Of a DNA stretch of 64,000 bases, positions 10,975 through 22,011 are shown one piece after another. A program made the position numbers and the translations under genes. Source of the stretch: Schistocephalus solidus (taxonomy: Eukaryota > Platyhelminthes > Cestoda > Diphyllobothriidea > Diphyllobothriidae). The stretch lies in the NCBI GenBank assembly GCA_017591395.1, contig WEDG01001459.1, forward strand, positions 434,001-498,000, in the 5' to 3' direction. Under the pieces are notes generated by a model. It saw nothing but the letters and a program-made list of their open reading frames with translations, searched no databases and was not told where the DNA came from. Position 1 is the first letter of the stretch, and every line of letters begins with the position of its first letter.

Positions 10975-11115
10975 CCGATGAATGCAAAGAGGGCTGGATT
11001 AACCATTTCTGGTTTATTAGCCATCATCATCCAACCCTACCTTACCCCAGATTTGTAACCCTTGAAACTCGAACGCTCGAGCTGTTCGTTAGACGGCGAA
11101 CACCATAACCATTGA
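10975..11115 (-). repeat. SINE family A copy, diverged
   Basis: Minus-strand copy. It shows ATTTCTGGTTTATTAGCC followed by CATCATCATCC and ACCCCAG, then a degraded tRNA-like head with ACTCGAACG in place of the B box and CATAACCATTGA in place of the A box. It is older than the 22-23 kb copies, judging by divergence. Confidence 0.65.
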
Positions 11116-11917
11116 AGCAAAGGTCGTTGGCTGGTTTTCAGATTGATAATCGAGCTAGTCTCTCAGGAGCACATTGAATTTTTTTCTTATTCGCCATCCT
11201 GACATTGTAGTGAACATTTGGCGGGTTACAGAATCACTTTTGTTATTATTAACCAGATCATGAAATCTGGCTGGCCTGGTGCTAATAATGCTCTCCATCA
11301 GAATCAGCTCGTTTTCCCGTTCTGTCTGGTTATGACTGACTAATGATGGCTTATAATCTGACGGTAATATCTTTCTGCTTATGTCTGTGTTTTATTTTAT
11401 TATTCTGCTTCTGGTTGTTGTTAAGGCAATAACATAGGACTTTGAAATCAGGGTAAGATACGATGTGTCTGTGACTGGGATCTGGATATAAAACCCCCGC
11501 CATTAGTACGAGTCATTATATTTGATGATGATGATTATGATGATGATGATGATGATGGTGATGATGCTGATGATAATTGCAGTGGTGGTGGGGGGCGGAA
11601 AGTTTTTCTAATGTGCCTTGCAATTTGTGAGGTGAATTCCAACCTCTGCTTTGGTAGTTTGCACTAATGTAAAGAACAACGCGGTTTTTGTCCGGTTTTC
11701 TCCACCAATGGTTCAGTCAACATCTCATCAACACATTTTGTAGCCAGCAGTCAAGGCATCAGAGGATGACAGCGTGTTCTTAAATTTTGGCAATTAATCT
11801 TGTTTTATCAAAAACGAAGCCTAGTTATGACTGAATGTTGACGGCTACTACAACAGAAATAACCATTACGCGCTCCGTCGTCTTTGTTGGTTCTGCTTGC
11901 GACTGCGTTTGCGAAAC
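11116..11917. other. No gene; short GAT microsatellite inside
   Basis: Non-coding. The only structured part is an imperfect (GAT)n run at 11523-11574, flanked by unique sequence. Confidence 0.55.
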
Positions 11918-12152
11918 AGAGGGGTACGCCCATGGGCGGCTCCGGCTGCGCCAGCCACCTGCGTCCTCTCCCGCCTCCGGTCTTCTTGACTCTTTCATGA
12001 CACCAGGATCAGTTGGGGGAGGAGTAGAGAGTGCGGTAGCTGCAGCGCAAGGCTACAAGCACTTAAAACTAATCCACGCGCAAGTCACCGTCCCTGCATC
12101 ACCTTTCTGTGGAGTATACGGTGGACATCGTCGGACTACGACGGTCAAACTG
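11918..12152 (+). mobile_element. 5'-truncated 3' end of the zinc-finger LINE
   Basis: Matches the last 235 bp of the LINE 3' UTR (about 8735-8969), including GGGCGGCTCCGG, GTCTTCTTGACTCT, GTGCGGTAGCTGCAGCGCAA and CACGCGCAAGTCACCGTCCC. It ends at ACGGTCAAACTG, the same point as the full-length element. Severe 5' truncation with a fixed 3' end is typical of target-primed reverse transcription. It supports the 3' boundary of the full copy. Confidence 0.82.
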
Positions 12153-13049
12153 TCGAGACAGAGAGTGCCTATGTGTAAGTGTGTTATGGGCCTGGTAACA
12201 GTGGCTTTCAGAATACTGCAGTTTGAAGTTCTCCGGTTGTATACCAGAGCACGAAGTTTTTGAGGAAGAGAAGGTTCCCCCTGCATTGCGCGTAAGACAA
12301 GGGGGTCAAGGGCATTCTTTATGCTACTCAACATGATTGGCTTCGGTAACTACAAACGTTCATCGCAATGAGGAGCTCAGGCCTTCGGTTGATACTGGTG
12401 AACACAAACTTTTTCTCCCCAATGAAAGATCGCTCGGTAACCAAACCTAACTTGGGAGAGTCTATGGGTGTGCCATTTTTTGATCATAAACTTATCTCCT
12501 AAAATTTAATTAGATTTTAAGGAAATGTCTGACAAGTTTCAGAAGGCTTTGAACATTAAGGACTTGTTTCTGTCGTGGGACTTTTTCGCATGCATTTCTC
12601 TCACAATGTCCACCGCTGAGTGTTGGGGAACGAAACTGAAGCATGAGGCCGCAGAAAAAGTTATAATGGATTCCTGATTTACATATTTTAGGCGTTTTTG
12701 GAATTGATTAATGGGTCTTGTAAAAGACTAGTAAGAGAACTAAACATCCGTTTACAGACTATGTTAAGGAACGTCATGTAGCAAGAGGACTGGTATGAGC
12801 ATGATATCTGCATTGCGTGCTATTGCCAGACCATAAAAACTGGTCGTAGTGAAAACAATCGACAGAGGCTGCTTGTGCGAAACCTCTAACATACACAATG
12901 TATAAATTTGCGTGTGATAAGAAAATGGTAGCAATAGAGGTCGCCAGTATAAATGAGGAGAAGAGAGTTGAGCCTTGGCAATGAAAAGTTATTTATGTAC
13001 CCACCATCATCGGTCAAGTGAGCTATTCATCCACACTTACATACGCGCC
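12153..13049. other. No gene recognised
   Basis: Non-coding between the LINE fragment and the telomere-like tract. I see no convincing ORF or repeat. Confidence 0.5.
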
Positions 13050-13150
13050 AGTCTAACCCCAAAACTTATCCCAATTCTAACCCTAAGCTTAGGTTTATCA
13101 ATTGTGTTCTTTAGGGTCAGCATGCGTTGCTGGGTTAGGGCTCACACCGG
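13050..13150 (+). repeat. Degenerate telomere-like tract
   Basis: CTAACCCCAAAACTTATCCC, TCTAACCCTAAGC and, on the opposite sense, TTTAGGG and GGGTTAGGGC. These are variants of the CCCTAA/TTAGGG telomere unit used by flatworms, irregularly spaced. The tract is short and heavily diverged. Confidence 0.45.
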
Positions 13151-13504
13151 CAGGCCTTACCAACCAGTCATTGGGTGTAATGGCCTCACTGTTCCGAGTT
13201 TTGCCAAGCTTTTTATACAGAGGACCACGTTTTTTTCCCTGCAGTAGCTTGAAATCGTTTGCCATACCGCCGGTCAGCGAGAAGGCTCTTGAAGTCAGTC
13301 CAGTTGTTAGATCCATTTAAAACCAAGGTGAACCGATTTTTTCACCCGAAAATATGATTATGGCCATAATCGCCTGTGGACCTTTCAGTGCTCGTCACTC
13401 TCATTTGTTAGGTCTTTCGTGTGTAAGGTATGTCACGTCTAAAAAGTAAAACTTGACCACAGAGCAATGCATTCATCTTTTTCGGCGCCTTTGATTTTTG
13501 GAAC

Positions 13505-13875
13505 ATAAATATGAAGGTGCCAGCCATACCCAACCCCATGTTTTGCAATGCCTGTGGTTCTAACTCACGACTGGCCAACGACCGAGTTCCAACGCTATAA
13601 CCATTGAGACACGGGTTCACTGTCCTGGCGTTTGCGCTTGGAACTATTAACAAAAACGGATGTGCGCTCACAGATCAGTTACGCGATTCACTCGTCTCGT
13701 TGCACTTAAGAGACCCCATATAGAGCCCCGCAGACAGTCGCATAACAACTGGTATTATGTGCCGAATGAGATTACCGACAAAGACATAAGAAACTGGAAT
13801 GACTATGTCTAGCTTATTAACCGTTATCAGCCCGCCATACCCAACCCAAGGTGAGTGCCTTTCCACCATTGCTAA
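13505..13875 (-). repeat. Two diverged SINE family A copies
   Basis: The first part (about 13520-13610) has GCCAGCCATACCCAACCCCA followed by a tRNA-like head with ACTCACGACTGGCC and GCTATAACCATTGAG. The second (about 13672-13875) has TTACGCGATTCACTCGTC, CCCCGCAGACAG, GACAAAGACATAAGAAACTG, TTATTAACCGTTATCAGCC and CCATACCCAACCC. Both run on the minus strand in the same orientation. Confidence 0.65.
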
Positions 13876-14448
13876 AAACTACAATGCACGGGTTTGATAA
13901 TTCGTTAATTTCTAATCATGCAGCCCACGGCAGATATTTCTTCATGGGTGATATTTACGATGGTGCATATTTTTGTTAAAATAAAGCAAAGTCAGACCAA
14001 ACGTCTCTACTTCCTTTCTCGGAGGCTTACCCTATGGGTGCAGTGTGGATGATAATATCAATTACATTTTCTCAGTCTTGGGCGGACAAGTGGAAATCCA
14101 GGCAAGAACAACGGCCTTGTTTATCGTTACTTTAAGGAAAAAAAACGATTTCCAGAGGGTAAGGTCAATGATGTTGATCGTAGTGGGGGTGATTAACACA
14201 AGGGTCCAAACAAGGTATTCAATAGTGTAGTTACTGCTCTGCTGGCCGCGTCCCTAACTGTCATCCTAAAGCAACGCATTGACTAGAAGACCTGCGACCT
14301 ATACGGCCGAAGAAGCTACTTAATGAAGTCGCCCGTGCTATCAACTAATCTCCATTGTTGTCAGTTGCACTGCAGGGGTCGCGTAGCAACCAGCATTCCC
14401 AGCCTAAAAGCACTGCTATGCCAGAATAACAATAGTCTGCAAGTGGAC
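13876..14448. other. 3' flank of synapsin
   Basis: Directly downstream of the synapsin stop codon on the minus strand. No canonical AATAAA (TTTATT on the plus strand) is seen close to the stop, so the transcript end cannot be placed. If the stop is bypassed by splicing (see the last exon), further exons could lie here, but none is recognisable. Confidence 0.4.
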
Positions 14449-15013
14449 TTACTTCTGCAAGGACAGAGAAGCAAAGTTATCCACTAGGGCGCCTGTAGCA
14501 GACGGCTTGTCTCCGAAGGTGTACATCGCCTTAGGGGTTTCATCGACAAGGCCACCTTCCCGACGTGCTGCCTGGTTCTGAGAAAGGCCGCTGTTGAACA
14601 TGCTGCTCTGAGTGCTGACGGCTGGTTTAGATGAAAAGAAACCAACAGAGCTATCGAATGACTTCGTTGTCACCGGCTCGGCAAGAGGTGCGAAGGGATC
14701 AAAGGTGGACTGCGAGTCACTAATGGAGAAGCTGGTGCTCACAGCTGACTTGGTCGAAACTGAAACGCTGGTGGTTGGCTGTTGCACAGCCCAGGGGTCG
14801 ACTTCGACGCGACCTGTGGGCGCTGTCGACAAGACGCGGTCTTGAAAATCTATGCTCGTGGGTAGGGAGGGGGTTGGAGAGGTTTTGGTTGCAGCGGACG
14901 CTGCGGAGACGGGAGAGGTGACTGCCTGCTTTATTTGCATTGGAGAATTTGTGGAATTAGGGCTGACAACTGTTGGCGTAGTCGTCACACAGGTCAATGG
15001 TTCTACGACCTTC
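14449..15013 (-). CDS. Syn: Synapsin exon 9 (C-terminal, probable last exon)
   Basis: Acceptor TTGTTCCTTGCAG, then G completing the codon left open (GC) by exon 8. It encodes 187 residues of low complexity, rich in Ser, Thr, Pro and Val, with clathrin/AP-2 type motifs DPW (VDPWAVQQ) and DPF (FDPFAPL), and ends NFASLSLQK-stop. The ending resembles the KSFASL terminus of synapsin domain E, a weak but suggestive link. The stop (AAG TAA GT) overlaps a strong donor, AA/GTAAGT, so the exon may be terminal or may splice on. An alternative is a separate endocytic-adaptor gene; phase agreement with exon 8 and the shared strand favour synapsin. Confidence 0.62.
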
Positions 15014-18000
15014 CTGCAAGGAACAATGTATAGTGAGAAGGGCGGGCTTTAACAGGCGCAGTAATTTCGTGCTTATGTTTTTTTGGCCTTGTCTAAACAG
15101 GATAATAACACAGTAATGTTGCTAACTTTGATGAAATTTGTTAAAATTAACTGAGTGCCTTTTAGTCATGTTCTCGTTAATTCTGTTTGACAAAATGTTC
15201 TCTAACCACTTTCTATGATTCCCGGCAGGTAACGTCTTCTCTTCAACGTTTTTCATGTTTTTTGCCAAGGTGTACCTCATGGTTCGAAGCTTCAGTGCAG
15301 TACATAATTCATCGAAATAATAAAATATTTTTTTGAAAATTTTACAACGAGAACGTCTTAGCACTTTTGAAAATGTACTTTCACTCTCTCCACCTGCCTC
15401 TTTTGTCGGAGTCCATTCCACCTCTTATTCTAGCTTTAAAATAGCATTCTAATTGACCAAGATGGGAAGTAAATTTTGTTACCTGAAGTAAATACACTTC
15501 ATTTATGTGCAAACGGTCTGCCATACAATTACCACCATGCCCAAACAGTAGGTCCCAGCGGCCCAGTATGGGGTTACTTTGCACACACTGTTTTCCATAA
15601 GTTTACCGTTCTTTCATCTAGCTTCGGTCGTTTAAGTCGTAGGTTTATGTGGTCTGAGTTGGAGGTCAATTTACCGCCTGGCGTTAAAACATTTAACCCA
15701 GAAGTTTCCGCATCCCCATAGGTATACTCCCTTTTTAACAGAAGGCCATATTTCAAAAGGGTTCCTGTTCGATGTGAATGTTGGCACAGATGCACGTAGG
15801 AAACTGCATTGCTTGCCAATATGTAACTGATCTGAAATTGGATAGTCAAGCTTTACGCTTTTACAGACAGACTGGTAAGCAATTTTAAATCGTCTACATT
15901 TCATTGACATTCAGATTGGTTGACTGAAAAAAGATTTTGGAGCAGTTTTTTATTTGAAATAAATTGCAGAATAATTGGACATATCAGTTTACAAATGGAA
16001 GTCTTCAAAAGATACCGCTTTTATAATTACGAAAAATTCCTTTTTAACGCTAGCGCGGCTTTCTAGTTATCAGAACTTCAAAAATCGTAAGCTTGTTCAG
16101 ATGTAAGTGCTTCCAGTATGTCGAATTACATTCAAATGCAACTGCCCGTTCGTAAGTAATTTCAGTTCGGTTTTATTAATGGAAGGAGAAGCGAATGCCT
16201 TTGAACCCCCTATTTTTTATTAAAGGAAGGAATAAATTGCACAAATACATAAAGCACATTGAAAATGAGATCGCTTAAATACTTGCATGCCACAAGCCAG
16301 TAACTGTACCATGACGTACAATAACAAACGGAAACTTCTACTTAATTATTGTAAGTAGCATGTTCATACTTGTACGCAATAATGCGTCGTTGGGGTAGGT
16401 TGGATTGGGGGGGGGCTCTTTGACCGGTACATGAGTAGTTTGATGGGTGTCAAGTTTCCATTAAACTGACTATGCACATGCAGACTGAAAAAATCAGCGG
16501 GTAGATAGTTCCACGCTGCAACCACTCTATTAATGTAAAACACTTGCGTTCCCTAGCTCCTAGCGTTCTGGTGTGTATTTGAAGGGGATGACCGTGCAAA
16601 GTGGGCCTGTTAGCCTGAGTGAAAAATCATTGGGCAACAGCAAAAGTCCAGGCCATGCATTATGCGGAAAGTTGGCATGATATCCCCACCCCCTCTTATT
16701 TGGCTCTGGCAAATGGAAAATTGGTTGAGGGTCGACCGTCTGTTTTAATAGGGCAGTGAAAACAAAAAATTTTACCTTTTTTTCACTAGCTTCTAGATCT
16801 TCTCTAAGATGCTAAAACCCTTAGTGACCAAAATTCTACATGTCTGTATGGCGTAATCCAAATGCTGCGGCTCGAACGCTGTAATATTTTGGAGAGATAG
16901 TCTCTGTCAAACCCTGTAAAGACTTGTTTGATGAGTTTAAATATTGAACTGACCGACTTGGTCACCTTAACGCAGTTCAGAGTTGGTTTGCGTGAAGATG
17001 CAATCCAAAAACGCAAGTCATTCTGATTGTCAACTGGTTTCAATGGTATACCGTTTAAAAATTAAATCCTCGGGCTTGAGACTGCAGCTGCCGATTCGAC
17101 GAGAGTTGCACTTACTTTGAAGGGCCATAAGCTAGGGCTTCATCCAGTCCTCCAGCTTGTTCAAGTTTTTTCATAGGTAGCCTTCGTTCAACGCATTGCG
17201 GAGAACTTTGCACCATTGTAAGTCCTCGGCGAACAGGATGACATCACAGTCTAGGACGCTGAACCAGTAACTAGTGAAAGCATGGAAAAACAGTGGCCCA
17301 AAAACTGAGGCCTGTGGGACACCGCTCACAACCGTTACCTCGAAGGACTGCGGGCCCTCGACTTACACTCTTAGGAAACGTTTAGTCAAAAAGTACGGGG
17401 TCACTAAAGGAGGCTTCCACAAACTACTAGGCTGTGCAGTTCCTGTAGGAGACCTTGATGAGGAACTCTGACAAACTCCTTTTTAAGTCGATGTAGATTG
17501 CGCGCAGCATATTGACAAAAACGCTTGCATTGGTCCAGGGTTCAAGTGGAAAGAATAGATTCGTATGACAGCACTTATCACTGCGAAAGCCATTTTCAGC
17601 ATCGGAGTAGAAGTTAATCTGCTCGATAATTTGCATGAACGCTTTCTTACTTATTTTCTCTGGGATTTTGCAATAAAAGGAGTTAAAAAATCACCCACCT
17701 GTAGTCCTTCGCAAATGCTCGACTTCAAGCCTTAAATAGTGGTTGCGGACTTCCAATTGGGCCCGCAGTAGCGAAAGCCACCTAGATGAGCAAGGCTAAC
17801 GATGTGGGCATTTCAAAAGATAACACCTGAAACGCTTGGCAGGAATTTCATCGGGACTAGAGAAAGTACACTTTTAATTTTGTTGACATCCTGAATTAGT
17901 TCATCGTTGAGGAGGACTGTTTCGGTCGTAGGTACTTCTTCGTTATCCTACCTTCGTGGTCTGAAAGTTCCCAGAAAAATGATTAGCCTTATGTTTTGCC

Positions 18001-21000
18001 TCTGAAAATTCCACATCTTTTGAAGTTTACAACAGTGGGATAGGTGCCGTATGCTGCGTACTTTGCTTTACGCCTCTGCAATGGACTTTTGAATTGACCC
18101 TGGCACGGTTCGACAAATCAATTACGGAGGATCACCGATGAGACTCTTAACCCAGTTCTTCTGTAACTTGTATTCGTTGATTGATTGAACTGTCGTATCA
18201 ATAAGGAACCTTATTCACAGTTTTATCTTCTTGTTGACAGCCTTCTGCAAGGAGGAAGTTAGCCAGTGAGGCCAGTTCGTTAGCCTTTTTTTTCCAATGA
18301 TTGGGAAGTGGCTCGAAAGGGCATTGTGGATCATCTCTCTGCTTCGACCTCAAATCTCTTCAATATCACTGTGTATTTTCGATAACCTGCCAGGAATTCG
18401 GACAGAATTTTGCTTCTGTTCAAAATCACCGCTCCCGATGTTTTGGTCAGACCTCAGGCAACTGGGCAGACAATGCGAAAAGGGTATATTACAAGTGAGA
18501 ACTACACGTTCACTCTGACCTAATGGGGATAAGCAATTCACCATGTCAATGTTGTAAGGCGGTTTAGGAAACATAAGTTCAAGGCAGTTCACGCTTGTGC
18601 CCAAACTTACTCTTGTAGGAATCATAACGTGTTGGGTGGGAATTAAATATTGGGATGGGGTGTATTAAATTCTCCAATAATGAGAAAATTCGGCTGCTTA
18701 GTAAAGAAGTTCAGCTAATCCATTAATTTGGCATCAACTTCAGGGTTATTTCACGGGGCTTAACACATCGTTAAGATATGGAGACTTCGCGAACCTGTTG
18801 CTCATGTGATAAACCCTACCGCTGCTGTATTACAGGTTAGCTAAGAAGAAGAATTTTTCGCCGAAACATGCAAGCCATTCATTACAAACGTAGCTTCGCC
18901 TCCACCACTTTGGTTTTTTTCTGTCCCTGTGGAACAGTTGAAATCCCGGCAGTACAAGCTCCGATTGCCAACTTTTTCTGAAAATCATCTCTCTGTTATC
19001 GAAAAAAACGTCTGGGAAGATTTTATATATATGGATTCAGAATTCGTCAATTTTGGAGAGTAAATGTTGTGCGTTTGTATACATGAAGGAAAGTTTACAG
19101 TTCATTCGAGATGTACTTCCAACCTCGACAGTGTCTACTGGACTTGGTGTGCAGCTTGATCCAGAGTGAAGCAGAATGGCGTTCTGCCATCTGGCCTTCT
19201 TAGATTATTGGGTTCTATGCTCCATTGGTTCACCATGATCTCAAATCTGGGATTAGTTAACAGCATTTCTTTCTTTCGGCAGGTGCGAAGTTTGGCGGAA
19301 AAATACTCTATTGTGGGAATTCTTCAATCCAAAATGCCTGGAACACATTAAATTTCCCAGTGAATTGCTGTCTATGACGTGTTTTATGAGTCGTGATCGT
19401 GGCTGCGGATTGTTATTTGAGCGGCTTCCAAGGCGAACGACATTTAACATGGCGACATCTTCCGATGGTTGTAGCATTTATGGATCATCTGATGGAATCG
19501 CCCTAAGTTTGAAGTATTTAGTTCCTTCAGGGTGCAGGCGTGAGAATGACAAGCCTTGAGCTATGCTGCACTGAACCTTTCCGTGCACATCTATGCTTTC
19601 TGCAGATTTTTCATCATCGCTGATTCTAGAACTCAGTCGGAGTTGGCTGGGGTGATAGAGAACTGGGTAAACTATTGCGAAATTTATCCCCGTGACGTTC
19701 ATTTATTCTTCTTGCTGAGGCAGCATGGATGATCGATCTTCAATGTCTCCACTCAAAGGACTCAGTGGATTAACGGACCTTGCCGTCGTTGAGGTTTCTA
19801 CAGCTCAGACTTTAACTCTTTTGATACGGAAATGCATAATGACAGATAATTCCACTCTGGATCCACTGTTATATGCCTTTGCATTGAGCAAAATGCCCTC
19901 TTAGTTAGAATCAGAACCTGCGCATGATAAGTGGGGACTGTGAGCATTGCACATTAACTGCCGCAATTCTTTAAGTTCGTTTGTTGGTGCATATTTAGTA
20001 TTTTCGCGTTGTATTTGGCATTACTTTTCCAGCGAGTCTGACATATTCCCTCCTGCTTCCTGGTGACCTTTCCCAGGGGTCTTTCTGCGTTCCCTTTCTT
20101 GCTATGTGCTACGAGAAGTTCTACCCGCTCTGCTTACAGGTGCTGTCTTTCTGATCATTCATTTCGCAGGATGTCTTTAATTCAACTCCGTCTTATCCTT
20201 TGTGTAATTACGTTTCTGTCGATTGGCTGTATAAAATGAGGGTGTTGTGGATAACCTCCGAAATTTTCTCGTCGTCCTCTGGTTGCTCCAACGTTGAAAA
20301 ATTCTACAAACATTGGTCATAACCAATGTTTAAGGTTTTTATAACGTCTATCTGAATGTGTGGTTTTGGCACAAAAGTTTACCCAGTTGAATTGTTCCAT
20401 GTGGTCTTGGGTTTGACCCCGAGGTAAGCCTCACTGTTCACTTCAGTTTTAGAGTTTACAATTTTGCACAATATTTGCAAAGAAAGGATCTTGCTGGTAG
20501 AAAATTGTACCTTATGCGTGCCAATGAAGTATTTTTTGAAGTTCTATCTGTAGAATGTGACTTTATACGTTGAATATATTCATCTTGTTGGGGAACTTCA
20601 AACAAAAGAACATTTGACACAATGATGTAACAAACGTCTTAGTTTAGATGGATGAGTCAGCCCTTGCAGAAGTTCTCGCTGTTTAGTTCCTCTGGACTGA
20701 AACCAGAAGAAACCATGGATATTCGAATTGCGCCTTCTGCAGAAGTCCTTTTGTAAATTTATGAGGAGGGCAATATTGCTGAGTCGAATAAAATTCTTCA
20801 TTCCGACTGGGTGCAAGAGCGTCCAGTCTGCCGAAGGCTACATTTATATTATGCTCACTTTACCAATTTCACATCGCTGAAGAGGTTAAGCTAAATGTTG
20901 TACTCAAAAACATAAGAGCACAAACGTACTTCTTGTGGTAAATGCCCTTTCCTCTTCGAATACAAAAAAAGTAGTTAGGTAATGCTTCTAGTCATTAAAT

Positions 21001-21957
21001 ATTCTATTGAATAATACATTAAGTATGGCTACCTAAAGTAAGCAAAATGTAATGCATGTGAAAATATACATTGACTATCCCCTATCTGCCCAAGAAGGGA
21101 GTCGCCACGTACACTTTCACTTAATGGGTCCGGGGAAGACACTCATTTAAATTAGTTTTGAAATGATACAAAATCGTTTTGCTTTAGCGGCATTTCACTC
21201 CGCTATTAACATTATTAAAAACAGTTGATAAGGCCATTTATCACGGAAAAATCATAAAGTTGCTGAAAGCTTACAAGTAGCATAGTTAAAAAGACATATT
21301 CGGTATGTGGACCATTAAGATTACGGTCAACTTCCTAATCCCCAACGGACTTGAACGACCCTAAGGGTTTAAGAGCAATCCCCTAACAGGTTTTGAAAAT
21401 TATTACAAATACAAATGTTATTTACTTTTTGGTAAAATGGTTGTAGATTCCGTTGTATGCAGGTTTTGACAGAATAGAACTGGTTTAACCTCTCACCACA
21501 AATTTTGAGGCTCTTCAAAAACGCAGACAATTACATTATAATAAACGTTTTAAACATCGAATGTAATAAGTTCTTTCAACCTCTATGATAAATGAAAAGG
21601 GCAGATTTATCACTTCGACATGTCAAACTTTTACCCTTAAGATACAAAAGTAGTGTGTTGTCTTGAGGCTGAATCAGGAAACATTATGCTTACGGTGGTT
21701 ATATTGGTGAGTGAGATAGCACATGGAGTTCAGTTGGAATTTTTTTCACCCAAAATAAACAAGATTTATCCCAGTAATTTCGATTAAAAAAAGTTTTCTA
21801 GAGCATCGTAAAGCCCATACGGGATACATTGATTATTGAAAAGCTAGTTCTCAGTTTTCCCGGCGTACTTTTTCATAGTATTTTAACCAGATGAAATGAA
21901 AATGTTACCTGTCTTTTTATAAACAGCAAAAGTGCTCATATAAGTTTATAAAATGGG

Positions 21958-22011
<54 letters not shown>

